Shown one piece after another: positions 5,605-6,425 of a stretch of DNA of 6,425 nt. The number at the start of each line of letters is the position of its first letter. Position 1 is the stretch's first letter. The notes beneath the pieces are model-generated. The model worked only from the letters and a program-made list of their open reading frames with translations, did no database searches and was not told the origin of the DNA. The translations under genes were made by a program, and so were the position numbers. The stretch is from Dehalococcoidales bacterium (GTDB lineage Bacteria > Chloroflexota > Dehalococcoidia > Dehalococcoidales > UBA2162), in contig CP070800.1 of NCBI GenBank assembly GCA_020343555.1, forward strand, positions 518,682 through 525,106, written 5' to 3'.

Positions 5605-6425
5605 TTGGGGGTGAAGCCGGACAGGGCGTACAGTCAGCCGGTTTCATCCTGGCGAAGACTTTCTCACGTGCCGGTTATCATGTGTTCGCCGACCAGGACT
5701 ATGAGTCCAGGGTCAGAGGAGGACATAATTTCTACCGCGTAAGGGCGGCAGACTCCGAAGTTACGGCAATCAGCGAATCAATCGACATTCTGGTGGCGCT
5801 GAATGAGGAGAGCATCGATCTCCATCTTGATGAACTGACCTATGACGGGATGGCGATAGTCAACACTGATGAAGTTAAAGGAAGAAGCAGTAAAAACATA
5901 TTCGCTGTTCCGTTTGACCAGTTGACAAACGAAAGAATAATGGTCAATACGGTTGCCTTGGGATCGGCGCTCGGTCTGATCAACTTCGATATCACCATAC
6001 TGGAGAGAGTGCTGGAAGACCAGTATGGAACAGGAGAATCCGGGAAATCGAATATTGAAGCTGCCCGGGCAGGGTACGATTACAGCAGAGAAAATAAGAG
6101 TGGCCCGAATCTGCATTCTTTAAAGCCGATAAACCGGGATAAGAAGATGCTCATCAACGGTAATGAAGCTATCGCACTTGGTGCTATGGCTGCCGGGTGC
6201 AGGTATGTTTCCTCCTATCCGATGACACCCTCGACATCTATCATGGAATATATAGCGGCACGAGCGGATGAGTACGGCATCGTGGTCATGCAGGCTGAAG
6301 ATGAAGTGGCGGCGATTAATAATATCGTTGGAGCCGGTTATGCCGGTGTCAGGTCGATGACAACGACATCGGGCAGCGGTTTCTGCCTGATGGTGGAAGG
6401 ACTGGGACTGGCTGGAATCACCGAA
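5580..6425 (+). CDS. 2-oxoacid:ferredoxin oxidoreductase, fused gamma-alpha subunit (5' part; runs off the right edge)
   Basis: The frame is open for exactly 282 codons to the window end. Residues about 1-180 are the gamma domain (GGEAGQGVQSAG at 10-21, YESRVRGGHN at 41-50). From about 190 the alpha-subunit pyrimidine-type domain starts (NGNEAIALGAMAAG, YPMTPST at 213-219, Q238-AEDE, TTSGSGF at 262-268). This gamma-alpha fusion order is that of KorA-like subunits acting on 2-oxoglutarate or related oxoacids. With a separate TPP-binding beta subunit, such enzymes interconvert 2-oxoacid plus CoA and acyl-CoA plus CO2, using ferredoxin. The family often has about 550-600 residues, so roughly half is present; the beta gene is expected to the right. 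Substrate (2-oxoglutarate, pyruvate, branched-chain or other) cannot be fixed from this part, so no symbol is given. It follows the MBL-rhodanese gene by 52 bases and appears to be in the same operon. Confidence 0.93.
   Translation, partial: MSLHINIMIGGEAGQGVQSAGFILAKTFSRAGYHVFADQDYESRVRGGHNFYRVRAADSEVTAISESIDILVALNEESIDLHLDELTYDGMAIVNTDEVKGRSSKNIFAVPFDQLTNERIMVNTVALGSALGLINFDITILERVLEDQYGTGESGKSNIEAARAGYDYSRENKSGPNLHSLKPINRDKKMLINGNEAIALGAMAAGCRYVSSYPMTPSTSIMEYIAARADEYGIVVMQAEDEVAAINNIVGAGYAGVRSMTTTSGSGFCLMVEGLGLAGITE

Noticed and set aside
5778..6116. Minus-strand 112-codon frame.
   Set aside because: It is antisense to the clearly identified oxidoreductase subunit, with no motif or start signal.

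Overview
The window is gene-dense and bacterial, with short intergenic gaps, Shine-Dalgarno-preceded starts and moderate GC by eye. No rRNA, tRNA, CRISPR array, transposase or long repeat is visible. The gene content (a TIGR03960-type radical SAM protein, a gamma-alpha fused 2-oxoacid:ferredoxin oxidoreductase subunit, a Rieske ferredoxin, a MBL-rhodanese fusion) suggests an anaerobic or microaerophilic bacterium, possibly Chloroflexota/Dehalococcoidia-like. That placement is a guess from gene content only.

Layout: the left 2.7 kb is transcribed leftwards. A MBL-fold hydrolase (1872-2669, minus) is followed 69 bases later by a large radical SAM gene (1-1802, minus). The radical SAM gene starts with TTG and runs off the left edge, still open. 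A divergent intergenic region (2670-2835) carries good sigma70-like promoters in both directions. The right 3.6 kb is transcribed rightwards as one apparent operon with gaps of 18 to 52 bases: a small Rieske [2Fe-2S] protein, a DOMON-domain lipoprotein, an 82-residue two-helix membrane protein, a MBL-rhodanese-rhodanese fusion, and the first 282 codons of a 2-oxoacid:ferredoxin oxidoreductase gamma-alpha subunit, which runs off the right edge.

The most interesting part is 2836-5527. A soluble 2Fe-2S protein, a predicted heme-binding DOMON lipoprotein outside the membrane, and a tiny membrane protein with a cytochrome-b-like H-x13-H pair in one helix lie next to a persulfide-dioxygenase/rhodanese-type enzyme. 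I infer a compact redox module that may link sulfane-sulfur metabolism to electron transfer across the membrane. The parts are visible in the sequence; the joint function is a hypothesis.
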